Part shown: positions 32,401 through 41,816 of the stretch, one piece after another
How positions within the stretch are numbered: position 1 is the first letter of the stretch
How the letters are laid out: the number at the start of each line of letters is the position of its first letter
Source: CAZBLK01 sp964492715
Lineage (GTDB): Bacteria > Bacillota > Clostridia > Lachnospirales > WRBF01
Direction of reading: 5' to 3'
Assembly (NCBI GenBank): GCA_964492715.1
Contig: CAZBLK010000013.1
Coordinates: 1 to 64,000, forward strand
Length of the DNA stretch: 64,000 nucleotides
Translations under genes and position numbers: made by a program
The notes under the pieces: generated by a model
What the model saw: the letters and a program-made list of their open reading frames with translations, nothing else
Database searches by the model: none
Told to the model about the DNA's origin: nothing

Positions 32401-33171
32401 ATGTACTTTGACGGAACTTACTATAAGCATCAAAAAGACGGGTATACAATTTGTTTTATTCCAGGAATTGCAAGTGACAGCAATTTTATACAAGTTATTA
32501 CAAATGATTTTTCGGCTAACTATAAGTTTGAAAACTGCAAGTTTTCAAAAAAGGGAATTAAAATAAACTTGCCTGACATTTACGGCGAAGTTAAATACAG
32601 CCACCTTACGCCAATTAAGTATGACATTATGGGGCCGTTTTCGCTTTTTAATATGGAGTGCAGGCACGAAATTGTAAGTATGCACCACAGGCTTAGTGGT
32701 AAGCTTGTGGTGCAAGGGAAAGAAATTGACCTTTCTGGCGGAGTAGGGTATATTGAAAAAGACAGCGGTCGTTCATTTCCAAAAAAATATTTGTGGGTGC
32801 ATAGCAACGACTTTAAGGAAAAATGTAGTATCATGGTTTCCATTGCTACGATTCCGTTTTATTTTGTAAATTTTATGGGCTGCATTTGTGTTGTAGTTTA
32901 CGGCGGAAAGGAATATCGCTTTGCAACTTATTTGGGCGTCAAAATTATTTGGTATTCGGAAAAAAGAATTGTTTTGAAACAGGGCAAACACAAATTAGTA
33001 ATTGATGTTTTAAAAAATGAAGGTCACAAGCTTTTTGCGCCCAAAGACGGGATTATGAAAAACATAATTAGGGAAAGCAACAATGCAGAAGCAGTCTTTA
33101 GGCTTTACGAAAACAAACAGCTAGTGTTTAGCTTAAAAAGCTGCAACACTAGCTTTGAGTATAATATGTAG
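32401..33171 (+). CDS. Tocopherol cyclase-like protein
   Basis: A 256-residue, beta-rich protein. The stretch GYIEKDSGRSFPKKYLWVH matches the lipocalin-like tocopherol cyclase family, which also occurs in Firmicutes that make no tocopherol. No signal peptide is evident. The ATG at 32401 has CAGGTGA 7 bases upstream. It follows thrS by 60 bases and may be cotranscribed with it. The reaction and substrate are unknown; the fold suggests a hydrophobic ligand. Confidence 0.85.
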   Translation: MYFDGTYYKHQKDGYTICFIPGIASDSNFIQVITNDFSANYKFENCKFSKKGIKINLPDIYGEVKYSHLTPIKYDIMGPFSLFNMECRHEIVSMHHRLSGKLVVQGKEIDLSGGVGYIEKDSGRSFPKKYLWVHSNDFKEKCSIMVSIATIPFYFVNFMGCICVVVYGGKEYRFATYLGVKIIWYSEKRIVLKQGKHKLVIDVLKNEGHKLFAPKDGIMKNIIRESNNAEAVFRLYENKQLVFSLKSCNTSFEYNM

Positions 33172-33176
33172 GGTTT

Positions 33177-33199
33177 CCCCCTGCACACTAGGCAGGGGG
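33177..33199. terminator. Hairpin between convergent genes
   Basis: Perfect CCCCCTGC-ACACTAG-GCAGGGGG stem between the tocopherol cyclase-like gene and the M56 gene. T-runs are absent next to it, so it is a 3' end hairpin of uncertain efficiency. Confidence 0.6.
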
Positions 33200-33210
33200 A
33201 TTAACAAGTT

Positions 33211-35370
33211 TTATTCATAACTAATTCCTATAAAGTCCCTGTCGGGAAAGCTCAAGGATACTGTTTTTTTAGTACCGTTTACTTGAAAAACGACATCAAC
33301 TATACCGTAAGCTGTGTTATACGGAACTTGTTTCAATTCTCCGTTCACTCTTTTTATTGCAAGCCCGTTGCCTTTTAAATCCAGTGTAATAGAAGAACCG
33401 CTAAGGTCAACATCTTTATCATAAAAAATCGCTTTTGCTGCGTCTATCCACTTGCTGCTGTTGCCCAAAATAATTTTTGCTTCTTCCTCTGTAATTGACA
33501 TTGTATTTTTACCATCTAAAGAAGTTTTGCAAGATGTAATCTCTTTGCTTTTTCCGTTTATGCCTACAGCATATTCAGAAAAACTTTCGCCGTTTGCACG
33601 CATGGTACGTGCTCGGTATGGTCTAAACACCACTTGCATTAACGTGCCAGCAATTGAGTCAGTTTTAGGTTCTACAAATACTGTCGCATAAACATCACTT
33701 ACATAGCCTGAAACGTCTACATCAAACACTTTTAGAACTTCTTCCTTCGCCATTAAAACAGCTTCTTCGTTTGTAACATTTAATTCTGGTTTTTCTGTAG
33801 GCTTTGGTAAATCTTCATTTTCCAAGTTGCGTAAATCTATAACATAGTTTACTTTAGCCGCCCAGTCAATGTGCTGCAAAAGTTCTTCGTCTGTAAGTTG
33901 TCTGTCTGGGTAGTGATAAGTGTCTGTTGTTATGTCGAGGTAAAATTCTGCATCTGGTGTAGTTGAAAGAGGTGTTTTTGGTCTTACACCGTCAAGCTCG
34001 TAGCTGTCCAAAAGAATTAAGCGTCTGTTCGTTTCTTCTTTTGTAAGCTCTCTTGTTTCAATTGAAGCATTATGCTTCATGCTGTTTAAATTGTCCAAAT
34101 AATTGTTTAAAACTTTAATTTCGTCGGCTGTAATTGCTTCTGCCAAATATTCATCTAGTTTATTTCTAATTTCTACGTTTGACTTTATGTCATCTTTATG
34201 TTCCGTTAAAACTGGAGGTTCGCTAACTTGCAAACTAGCTGCTTCGGTTTCTTCTGCGGCTTCTGTGGGTTTTGTTCTCTGCTCCGTACCAACCGAAATT
34301 TCAGTTATCAGCTCAGGCGGTTCTGTTTCAACTTGTTCTGCGGTTTTGGCGTTAATAGATTTTAGCCCAAAAAAGTTCGCTGAAACAATTAAAATTGCTA
34401 CTGCAACAATGCTAATTGCAACCCTTTTATACTTTTTACTGTTCATAATTATGCTAATCCTCCTTTTTAGAATATTTTTGCTGCTTCCGCTTTCAGCAAG
34501 CCCAACATAAAATTGCGGTTTATGTAAGCTTGAGGCAACTTGCATTATAAGCATTTTTCCATATTCTTTTTTTACTTCTCCGTCCATTGTCCTAGTAACA
34601 GTTTCGTCGCAAGCGTATTCGCACGCTTCGTTTATTTGTTTTACTGCTAAATAAACAATTGGGTTAAACCAGTGCACAACGTTTACAAAAAGAGCAAGCG
34701 TTTTGTAAGCAATGTCCCCACGGAAGACATGTGTAAGCTCATGTTCAAAAATCATTTCAAGGTCGGCTTTTTTGTACGCCTTTTCTGGCAAAATTATTGC
34801 TGGTTTAAACAAGCCAACTAGCATTGGAAAGCTGGCTGCTGGGCTTTTTAACAATTTAATTTTCTTATTAACACCTTTTGAACTGCACTTTTCTGTAAAA
34901 ATATTAATTGTTTCGGCTTCTTCAATTACTGTTGTGCTGTTAAGTAGCCTTTTTCTAAATACATAATATTGAACAAAAAAGTATGCGCCGATAAGTACAA
35001 AGCCTAGTGAATACGCAATTAACAAAACATCTTTTATTTGTACGTTTAGTTTTTTGGGAACGATTGCACCGATTGAGTCACTTGTAAAGCTCGTAGAAAT
35101 AGGTGCTTCAGAAATATCAAGTGAAAAATACTTATCTGGAATTTCTATAGCAGCATAATGGGCAGGTGAACTACTTATATTTTGTTCAACAGTTCTTTTT
35201 GAATACTGAAAAATGTCAATTTTGTATGGAATGCAAAGCACTACCAAAACCAAAACCCATGAGTAGTAATACCAAACACCGCCATACTTTTTTACAAGCA
35301 CTGGCTTAAACAAAGTTAAAAGCAGTGTAAAAACACTTCCTAAAGCTGTCATGTAAAGGAGATACTGCAT
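33211..35370 (-). CDS. M56 family (BlaR1/MecR1-like) membrane metallopeptidase with non-PBP sensor
   Basis: A 719-residue protein. N-terminal helices and a cytosolic zinc peptidase domain with HELTH at 210-214 and a downstream Glu (in INEACEYACDE) match BlaR1. A last helix (about 318-338, RVAISIVAVAILIVSANFF) is followed by about 380 extracellular residues: a low-complexity Glu/Thr linker and domains with a DAEFYLDI ... PDRQLTDEELLQHIDWAAK part. I see no serine STxK motif of a penicillin-binding sensor, so the signal is unlikely to be a beta-lactam acylation. It sits one base from the BlaI-family gene (stop at 35372) and is controlled with it. Confidence 0.85.
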   Translation of the reverse strand: MQYLLYMTALGSVFTLLLTLFKPVLVKKYGGVWYYYSWVLVLVVLCIPYKIDIFQYSKRTVEQNISSSPAHYAAIEIPDKYFSLDISEAPISTSFTSDSIGAIVPKKLNVQIKDVLLIAYSLGFVLIGAYFFVQYYVFRKRLLNSTTVIEEAETINIFTEKCSSKGVNKKIKLLKSPAASFPMLVGLFKPAIILPEKAYKKADLEMIFEHELTHVFRGDIAYKTLALFVNVVHWFNPIVYLAVKQINEACEYACDETVTRTMDGEVKKEYGKMLIMQVASSLHKPQFYVGLAESGSSKNILKRRISIIMNSKKYKRVAISIVAVAILIVSANFFGLKSINAKTAEQVETEPPELITEISVGTEQRTKPTEAAEETEAASLQVSEPPVLTEHKDDIKSNVEIRNKLDEYLAEAITADEIKVLNNYLDNLNSMKHNASIETRELTKEETNRRLILLDSYELDGVRPKTPLSTTPDAEFYLDITTDTYHYPDRQLTDEELLQHIDWAAKVNYVIDLRNLENEDLPKPTEKPELNVTNEEAVLMAKEEVLKVFDVDVSGYVSDVYATVFVEPKTDSIAGTLMQVVFRPYRARTMRANGESFSEYAVGINGKSKEITSCKTSLDGKNTMSITEEEAKIILGNSSKWIDAAKAIFYDKDVDLSGSSITLDLKGNGLAIKRVNGELKQVPYNTAYGIVDVVFQVNGTKKTVSLSFPDRDFIGISYE

Positions 35371-35371
35371 T

Positions 35372-35737
35372 TTACACCTCCCCAGAATTTAGCAATTCTT
35401 TAAGTTCGTCAATGTCGCCTTGAGTAAGCTCGCCACCGTCATACAGCGCTGCAAAAAAGTTTTTTACCGACCCTTGGTGAACTTCTGAAAGAAAGTCTAC
35501 TGTGCAAAGCTTTTTGTATTCGGCTTTTGAAATTAGCTGGCAAAATGTTTGGCTTCTTCCGTTTTTTCCTACTGCCAAAAAACCTTTTTCTACAAGTCTT
35601 GAAAGTAGGGTAAGGACAGTTGTAGTTTTCCATTTGCTTTGTGGAAGTGCAGACATAATTTGCTTTGCGCTAAGTGGGCTTTTCGACTTCCAAATAATTT
35701 CCATAATGCTCATTTCGGCTGATGTAATTTTGTTCAT
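35372..35737 (-). CDS. BlaI/MecI/CopY-family repressor
   Basis: A 121-residue winged-helix protein: EMSIMEIIWKSKSPLSAKQIM, KWKTTTVLTLLSRLVEKGFL (recognition helix) and a helical dimerisation tail. In BlaI the partner peptidase cleaves the repressor when the signal is sensed. Two matching operators lie directly upstream. The next gene (M56 peptidase) begins immediately after the stop, so both are made together and the pair represses itself. Confidence 0.9.
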   Translation of the reverse strand: MNKITSAEMSIMEIIWKSKSPLSAKQIMSALPQSKWKTTTVLTLLSRLVEKGFLAVGKNGRSQTFCQLISKAEYKKLCTVDFLSEVHQGSVKNFFAALYDGGELTQGDIDELKELLNSGEV

Positions 35738-35754
35738 TTTATCACTTCCTTTTT

Positions 35755-35792
35755 CTACATGTTGTAGTATGAATTTATTCTACACCATGTAG
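35755..35792. promoter_or_regulatory. Two BlaI-type operators
   Basis: CTACATGTTGTAG (35755-35767) and CTACACCATGTAG (35780-35792) are both near-palindromes of the TACA-x3-TGTA form used by BlaI/MecI. Their centres are 25 bases apart, about two helical turns plus, and lie just before the repressor gene (starting 35737). Confidence 0.8.
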
Positions 35793-35807
35793 AAACACTT
35801 GTCAACA

Positions 35808-35843
35808 ACAAAATAAAAGAGTTAAGCCAAAAAGCTTAACCCC
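35808..35843 (-). terminator. Terminator of the TIGR04086 protein gene
   Basis: Reading leftward, GTTAAGC-TTTTTG-GCTTAAC is followed by TCTTTTATTTTG. It lies about 20 bases after that gene's stop at 35860. Confidence 0.75.
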
Positions 35844-35859
35844 TAAAATTTTGTAAAAA

Positions 35860-36267
35860 CTACTTCTTTAAATTAATTCCAATTACTCCGCCAAGCCCGC
35901 CGCCAGCAACTGACAAAACCAAAAGCGTAATTGTGCGTGAATCAAACGTGAAGCCTTTGTTTACCCAAAAGCCTATAGCCGCCAAAATAACCGCATAAAT
36001 TACCCCAGCAATTATTCCCCAAAGCCAGCCCTTGCTTTCTGCGCCCTTTGCTGCGTCAAAGCCTGCAACAATTACAGAAGCAAGGCTAGTAAGCGTAACG
36101 ACCATTGGCATACTGCTGTCAGAAAAAGATGAATATGTAATTAGCAAAGAGTAACCTATAAAAACGATGCAGGTTATGGCGTAAGCGGCAGCAATTCCAG
36201 ACACAAGCGCTGACACTTGTGAAGTTTTGTTCTCCGTAACGACAGTTTTTTTCGATTCTGCTTTCAT
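35860..36267 (-). CDS. TIGR04086 family membrane protein
   Basis: A 135-residue protein with four membrane helices (about 20-40, 57-75, 83-102, 115-132) and an N-terminal Lys/Glu-rich tail. The Gly-rich GWLWGIIAGVIYAVILAAIGF and AGGGLGGVIGINLKK segments are typical of the TIGR04086 family, whose function is unknown. SD GGAGG precedes the ATG. It stands alone with its own terminator. Confidence 0.8.
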   Translation of the reverse strand: MKAESKKTVVTENKTSQVSALVSGIAAAYAITCIVFIGYSLLITYSSFSDSSMPMVVTLTSLASVIVAGFDAAKGAESKGWLWGIIAGVIYAVILAAIGFWVNKGFTFDSRTITLLVLSVAGGGLGGVIGINLKK

Positions 36268-36349
36268 AAATAAACCTCCACATTTAATGATATAGCATAT
36301 TTAACATTTTACTGTGGCATGGTCTAATTTATGAATAATTTTTACATAT

Positions 36350-37804
36350 TTATTGCTGTTCTTCCGTTGGTTGAATTACTGCATTGCCAGAACCTAAAAA
36401 GCTGTTTAAAACAGCCTGCAAATCAACACCTGTAGATTCTTTCAAGCCGTCTGTAACTTGTGTAACAGTTTTCATAATGTCCTTTGTAAGCTTTGCGGAA
36501 TTGCCTTCGCCGTACATAGTAATTCTATCAACTTTAGAAAGAGGTTCTGCTGCGTTTTTAACAACGTCAGGCAATGCGTTAAAGTACATTTCGAGAATTG
36601 CGGCACGCCCCATTTTTGTCATAGCTTCGGCTTTTTTCTCAATACCTTCTGCTTCGGCAAGCGCCTTTGCTTTTACAGCATCTGCTTCCGCAAGACCCTT
36701 CATACGTATACCTTCGGCTTCTTGTTCCTTTGCAAATTTGTCAGCTTCTGCCTTAAACTTTAAAGCTTGCGCTTCTTGCTCTACTTCATATTTCTTTGCT
36801 TCGGCGTCTCTTTGACGCTCGTAAAGCTCGGCATCAGCTTGTTGCTGCCGTGCAAACCTGTCGGCTTCTGCCCTTTTCTTTATTTGTGCATCAAGTGATT
36901 TTTCCATTACTTCCGCTTCTTTTTGCTTTAGCAAAATTTCTTTTTCTTGCTTGGCAATGTTTGCTTCCGCTGTGCTAATTTCAATTGTTTTACGCTGTTC
37001 TTCTTCTTGAATTTTATAAGCTGCATCGGCCTCTGCTTGCTTTATGTCTGCAACCTTTTTAAGCTCTGCCTTTTTAATTTCAAGCTCAGTGTTTTTCATT
37101 GCAATTTCACGCTCGGCGTTTACTTGTGCATCGTTTGCTTCTTTCATAGCTTGGGCTCTTGCCTTTGCAATTTCCTTTTCGCTTTCTGCTTTAGAAATTG
37201 CAGCGTTTTTTTGTATTTTAACAATGTTGTCAACGCCCAAGTTTTCAATTACGCCGTTGCTGTCTACAAAATTTTGTACGTTAAAGCTTACAATGTCTAA
37301 GCCCATAGAAGCTAAATCAGGCTCTGCGTTTTCTTTTACAAGGGTTGCAAACTTTTGCCTGTCGGAAACCATTTCCTCCAAGTTCATTTTGCCGACAATC
37401 TCACGCATGTTACCTTCAAGAACTTCACGAGCAACTTGTGCTATGTACTCTACAGGTTTGTTCAAAAAGTTTTGTGCAGCAAGCTGTAGTTTTTCTGTAG
37501 AATCACTAATTTTTACGTTAACAGCAGCGTCAACTTTTATGTTTATGTAGTCTGCTGTAGGCACTGCATTTGATGTTTTTACGTCAATTGGAATAAGCTG
37601 TAAATTAAGTTCATCTTTCTTTTCAAAAAATGGAATTTTAATTCCTGCTTTACCAATTAAAACTTTTGGCTTTTTTCTAAGCCCAGAAATGATAAATGCG
37701 GTATCTGGTGAGGCTTTAACATATCCGCTTGCTAAAATAAGCAAAGCGACTAATGCTAGTACAATAGAAATAATAATTCCAATGTTGTCCACAATAATGC
37801 CCAT
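36350..37804 (-). CDS. floT: Flotillin-like SPFH domain protein
   Basis: A 484-residue scaffold protein of ordered membrane domains. An N-terminal membrane helix (IGIIISIVLALVALLILAS) is followed by the SPFH/band 7 domain (about 40-210) and a long, Ala/Glu/Lys-rich coiled coil (about 215-430, with repeated AE and KAEA) and a C-terminal segment with a poorly conserved tail. GAGGGGG precedes the ATG at 37804. It stands between rocD and the TIGR04086 gene without close spacing, so it is probably separate. Confidence 0.9.
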   Translation of the reverse strand: MGIIVDNIGIIISIVLALVALLILASGYVKASPDTAFIISGLRKKPKVLIGKAGIKIPFFEKKDELNLQLIPIDVKTSNAVPTADYINIKVDAAVNVKISDSTEKLQLAAQNFLNKPVEYIAQVAREVLEGNMREIVGKMNLEEMVSDRQKFATLVKENAEPDLASMGLDIVSFNVQNFVDSNGVIENLGVDNIVKIQKNAAISKAESEKEIAKARAQAMKEANDAQVNAEREIAMKNTELEIKKAELKKVADIKQAEADAAYKIQEEEQRKTIEISTAEANIAKQEKEILLKQKEAEVMEKSLDAQIKKRAEADRFARQQQADAELYERQRDAEAKKYEVEQEAQALKFKAEADKFAKEQEAEGIRMKGLAEADAVKAKALAEAEGIEKKAEAMTKMGRAAILEMYFNALPDVVKNAAEPLSKVDRITMYGEGNSAKLTKDIMKTVTQVTDGLKESTGVDLQAVLNSFLGSGNAVIQPTEEQQ

Positions 37805-37859
37805 AAATAAAACCCCCTCATTTTTAATAAGCTTGAACTAAAAATTAGCACATAGCAAA

Positions 37860-37884
37860 TTTCCCCCACCAAAGGCGAGGGAAA
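37860..37884 (-). terminator. Terminator of the arginine cluster
   Basis: Reading leftward, TTTCCCTCGCC pairs with GGTGGGGGAAA (with wobbles) and TTT follows. It lies 33 bases past the rocD stop (37917). Confidence 0.6.
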
Positions 37885-37916
37885 GCTATCAAACTTAATA
37901 TAATGTTAACAAAATA

Positions 37917-39113
37917 TTATTCATTAGTCAATGCTTTTTTAATAGCAACCATAGCTTCGTCAATTTCTTCATATGTAATGGTTACAGGTGGAGCAAAGCG
38001 AATTGTTCTTTCATGGGTTTCTTTTGCCAAAACGCCGCTGTGAATAAGCTCGTAAACGTAGTCGGCAGCATCTCTGTTAAACTCAACGCCAATCAAAAGC
38101 CCTTTGCCTCTAATGTCAACAATTTCATCATTTTTAATTTCTCTAAGTTTTGACATAAAGTAGTTGCCTTTTTCTTCTGCCATTTGTGGGTAATTGTCAC
38201 GAACAAGAATTTCCATAGCTTTAACAGCAACTGCACATGAAAGTGGGTTGCCGCCGAAAGTTGAACCATGAGAGCCAGGCTCGAAAACGCCTAAAATGTC
38301 GCTGTTTGCAGCAACAGCAGAAACTGGCATTACACCGCCGCCCAAAGCTTTGCCCAAAACGTACATGTCTGGCTCAATACCTTCATGCTGGCAAGCAAAC
38401 ATTTTTCCAGTTCGTGCAAACCCTGTTTGAACTTCGTCTGCAATGAAAAGAACGTTGTTGTCCTTGCAAACTTGCAAAGCTTCCTTTAAAAACCCTTCTG
38501 GCGGAACAATTATGCCAGCTTCACCTTGGATTGGCTCAATTAAAAACGCACAAGTGTTTGGGTTTATAGCAGCTTTTAAAGCTTCTAAGTCGCCGTAAGG
38601 AATTACAACAAAGCCTGGAGTATAAGGGCCGTAAGCTCTTTTTGCCCCTGGGTCTGTGCTCATGGAAACAATTGAAATTGTTCTTCCGTGGAAGTTGTTT
38701 TCGCAAACGACAATTTCTTGTTTGCCGTCTTCAATGCCTTTTACGTCAACAGCCCAGCGGCGAGCAGTTTTTAAAGCTGTTTCAACAGCTTCTGCGCCTG
38801 TGTTCATAGGCAACGCCATGTTTTTTCCTGTTAAAGCGCAAAGCTTCTCATAAAAGTCGCACAAAACGTTGTTGTGGAAAGCTCTTGAAGTTAAAGTAAC
38901 TTTGTCAAGCTGGTCTTTTGCAGCTTGAATAATTTCGGGGTGCCTATGCCCAAAGTTTAAAGCCGAATATGCGCTTAACATATCAAAAAACTTTTCGCCT
39001 TCAGGGTTGTATGCAATTGTACCTTCGGCACGCTCGAAAACAACTTCCTTTGGTTTGTAGTTGTGTGCGCCGTATTTATCTGTTTTTTCAATAACTTGCT
39101 TTGATGTTAACAT
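37917..39113 (-). CDS. rocD: Ornithine aminotransferase
   Basis: A 398-residue PLP enzyme that converts ornithine and 2-oxoglutarate to glutamate 5-semialdehyde and glutamate. The PLP-Lys lies in LGKALGGGV; the Asp of IADEVQTGFARTGK and a TGAEAVETALK phosphate loop are present. The family is class III aminotransferases; the Orn type is supported by HGRTISIVSMSTD and by its neighbours arcA and argF. It follows argF by 25 bases in one leftward operon. Confidence 0.93.
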   Translation of the reverse strand: MLTSKQVIEKTDKYGAHNYKPKEVVFERAEGTIAYNPEGEKFFDMLSAYSALNFGHRHPEIIQAAKDQLDKVTLTSRAFHNNVLCDFYEKLCALTGKNMALPMNTGAEAVETALKTARRWAVDVKGIEDGKQEIVVCENNFHGRTISIVSMSTDPGAKRAYGPYTPGFVVIPYGDLEALKAAINPNTCAFLIEPIQGEAGIIVPPEGFLKEALQVCKDNNVLFIADEVQTGFARTGKMFACQHEGIEPDMYVLGKALGGGVMPVSAVAANSDILGVFEPGSHGSTFGGNPLSCAVAVKAMEILVRDNYPQMAEEKGNYFMSKLREIKNDEIVDIRGKGLLIGVEFNRDAADYVYELIHSGVLAKETHERTIRFAPPVTITYEEIDEAMVAIKKALTNE

Positions 39114-39138
39114 GGTTTCCCTCCATAATAAATAAAAA

Positions 39139-40131
39139 TTAAATAGTTGCTACAATTACAGCTTTAATTGTGTGCATTCTGTTTTCCGCTTCGTCAAAAA
39201 CAATTGAATGTCTGCTTCTGAAAACTTCGTCTGTTACTTCCCTAATGTCAATGCCTTTTTCAATAAACTCTTTCGCCATTTTTGTTTCAAAGTCGTGGAA
39301 CGCTGGCAAACAGTGCAAAAACTTTACGTCTTCGTTGCCTGTCTTTTTAAGAAGCTCCATAGTAACTTTGTAAGGTGTCAAAAGCTTAACTCTGTCTGGA
39401 ATTTGGTCTTCCTCGCCCATAGAAGCCCATACATCTGTGTAAATAACATCTGCGCCTTTTACCGCTTCAACGTCGTCAGTAATTTCAATTACTGCACCTG
39501 TTTCACTTGCAACGTTTTGCACTTTTTCAAGCACTTCTTTGTTAAGCTCGTCAGCCATTGACTTTGGCCCTAAAGCAACATAGTGCATTCCCATTTTAGC
39601 GCAGCCGTACATCCAAGCGTAAGACATGTTGTTTCTAATGTCACCAGCAAAAACAACTTTAACTTTGTTAAGCGGTTTTTTAATGTGTTCTTCTATTGTA
39701 AGAAGGTCCGCTAAAATTTGAGTAGGGTGGTCGATGTCTGTAAGCCCGTTCCAAACAGGAACACCGGAATACTTCGCTAAATCTTCCACAACTTCTTGCT
39801 TGTACCCTCTATATTCTATGCCGTCATAAAACCTGCCAAGAACTTTTGCAGAGTCTTCCAAAGATTCTTTTTTACCCATTTGTGAACTAGAAGAATCCAA
39901 GAAAGTAACGTGTGCGCCTTCTTCTAACGCAGCAACTTCAAAAGCACACCTTGTTCTAGTTGAAGTCTTTTCAAAAAGCAAAACTATATTTTTGCCCTTT
40001 AACACATAGTTGTAAATGCCTGCACGCTTTTTTGCCTTTAAATCGTGCGAAAGGTCAAGCAAGTAGCGAATTTCTGCCGGAGTAAAGTCCATAAGTGTTA
40101 AAAAGCTTCTTCCTTTTAGGTTAACTGCCAT
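39139..40131 (-). CDS. argF: Ornithine carbamoyltransferase
   Basis: A 330-residue enzyme that interconverts ornithine plus carbamoyl phosphate and citrulline. STRTRCAFEVA (carbamoyl phosphate), HPTQILADLLT and FLHCLPAFHD (ornithine) are all present. The ATG at 40131 is used: GGAGG lies 8 bases upstream, and the longer frame to 40176 has none. Next to arginine deiminase it likely works in the catabolic direction (arcB role). It is the middle gene of arcA-argF-rocD. Confidence 0.94.
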   Translation of the reverse strand: MAVNLKGRSFLTLMDFTPAEIRYLLDLSHDLKAKKRAGIYNYVLKGKNIVLLFEKTSTRTRCAFEVAALEEGAHVTFLDSSSSQMGKKESLEDSAKVLGRFYDGIEYRGYKQEVVEDLAKYSGVPVWNGLTDIDHPTQILADLLTIEEHIKKPLNKVKVVFAGDIRNNMSYAWMYGCAKMGMHYVALGPKSMADELNKEVLEKVQNVASETGAVIEITDDVEAVKGADVIYTDVWASMGEEDQIPDRVKLLTPYKVTMELLKKTGNEDVKFLHCLPAFHDFETKMAKEFIEKGIDIREVTDEVFRSRHSIVFDEAENRMHTIKAVIVATI

Positions 40132-40208
40132 TTTGTTGTCCTCCAAAATTAAATAATATATTATGTTGTAAATCAAGAGTATCCAAATCCTCTTGATTGG
40201 TGTTTATA

Positions 40209-41423
40209 TCATTCACGAACAAGCCCCATACTCATGCAGCGAGGTCCGCCCCTGCCACGTGAAAGCTCTGAGCTTGGCATAACGTGAATTTTTAAACCAT
40301 TTTCTACGAGTATTTTGTTTGTAACGTAGTTTCTTGAATAAACAAGAACTTCGCCAGGTGCAATGGCAAGTGTGTTTGTGCCGTCGTTCCATTGTTCCCT
40401 TGCGGCATCAACTACGCTTTCACCGCCACACTTTATAAGCGTAACGTTATCAAGGTTTAGGTGCTTCTTTAAAATGTCTTCAAGAGCGCCGCATTCTTGC
40501 TTTATAATAAGTTGTTTTTCTTCGTTTTTTTGTAGTACAAAAACATTAATTGCTTTTTGAATGTTTGGGTGAATTGTAAATTTGTCCTTATCAACCATTG
40601 TGAAAACAGTGTCAAGGTGCATAAACGTCCTAAATTTTGGTATGTCGATAGCTAGAACTTTTGTGAAGCCTGTTCCTTCCCACAAAAGCTTTTTGGCAAA
40701 CGCTTCAATGGCGTTTGGGTGGGTTCTTTCTGAAATGCCGACTGCTACAGTTTCGCTGTTTAAAACAAGAATGTCGCCGCCTTCAAGAGGGTATTCCTCT
40801 GTTCTGTCGTACCAATGTGGACTGTCTTTAAAATCTTTGTGGTTAGCAAATATGTACTTTGCAAAAAGTGTTTCTCTGTTTCGTGTAATGGTAAGCATTT
40901 TGTGAATAGAAACGCCGCCGCCTATAACAGCAAATGGGTCACGTGTAAAGTAAAGGTTTGGCATTGGGTCGATAATAAAAGGATATTCGTCGTCCAAGTA
41001 GTCTGTAAGGCTAATTTTTGCAAACGATTGAATTTCCGACTTTCTTATTCCTTCAATCATTTTAGAAATCATTTCACGCAGAGGGTACGCCTTAAAATAT
41101 TCTTTTAAAACTTCGGTTTTTCTGCTGCTTTTAATGCCAGCTTCAAAAACAAAGTCTTCAATAAACTGGTCTTTAACACCTTCATCAAAAAGTGACTGTT
41201 CAACCAAGTCAACCAAATAAAAAACTTCCGCTCCGTTGTTCCTTAAAATTTCAGCAAAAGCGTCATGCTCCTTTTGTGCAATTTCTAAATAAGGAATATC
41301 ATCAAATAACAGCCTTTCAAGGTATGCTGGCATAAGGTTTTCAAGCTCTTTGCCTGGCCTGTGCAAAAGAACTTTTTTAAGCCTGCCAATTTCTGAACTG
41401 ATGTTCATTACATTGCTACTCAT
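40209..41423 (-). CDS. arcA: Arginine deiminase
   Basis: A 404-residue enzyme that hydrolyses arginine to citrulline and ammonia. Catalytic residues are visible in FTRDPFAVIG, HLDTVFTMVD and the Cys396 of GGPRCMSMGLVRE. It begins the leftward cluster. No carbamate kinase (arcC) or arginine/ornithine antiporter (arcD) is present in the window, so the carbamoyl phosphate and ornithine are handled by genes elsewhere or by rocD. A short A repeat lies just upstream of the promoter region. Confidence 0.96.
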   Translation of the reverse strand: MSSNVMNISSEIGRLKKVLLHRPGKELENLMPAYLERLLFDDIPYLEIAQKEHDAFAEILRNNGAEVFYLVDLVEQSLFDEGVKDQFIEDFVFEAGIKSSRKTEVLKEYFKAYPLREMISKMIEGIRKSEIQSFAKISLTDYLDDEYPFIIDPMPNLYFTRDPFAVIGGGVSIHKMLTITRNRETLFAKYIFANHKDFKDSPHWYDRTEEYPLEGGDILVLNSETVAVGISERTHPNAIEAFAKKLLWEGTGFTKVLAIDIPKFRTFMHLDTVFTMVDKDKFTIHPNIQKAINVFVLQKNEEKQLIIKQECGALEDILKKHLNLDNVTLIKCGGESVVDAAREQWNDGTNTLAIAPGEVLVYSRNYVTNKILVENGLKIHVMPSSELSRGRGGPRCMSMGLVRE

Positions 41424-41448
41424 ACAATCCCCCTGTCTGTTTACTTGC

Positions 41449-41516
41449 TATAGCAATTCCAACTTTCAATTATATTAGCATATAGTATACAATGTCAATT
41501 GAAAATTTAATTGCTA
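41449..41516 (+). repeat. Family A repeat, short form, upstream of arcA
   Basis: TATAGCAATTCCAAC ... TTTAATTGCTA with a diverged 40-base middle lacking the GCCAAACG hairpin. It is 26 bases upstream of the arcA start. Confidence 0.75.
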
Positions 41517-41816
41517 CGAGTGTCAAACTCTCAAAGCGTTAACTTATCCGAACAAATTTATAGTTTAATGCCTATAATAAGCTCCGAGGTAATCTTTAAC
41601 ACTAATTCGTAAGTATTACACCAAATATTAACTACATTTTACATAAATAAATTAATTGTGTCAAGTGTGATTGGACTATATTTATATATTTTTAATTGGT
41701 TTTACAATAAAAATATACCATTTAAACAATTGGAGTTGCTGAAATGATATAGCACATTTTATAAAAACCTTGCAGCAATTAACTTTTTCAATTACAAATA
41801 AACAACTACCATTTTT
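41517..41816. other. Intergenic region without recognised genes
   Basis: About 300 AT-rich bases between the A repeat and the next promoter. I see no open frame, RNA or clear regulatory motif apart from presumptive arcA promoter sequences. Confidence 0.5.
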
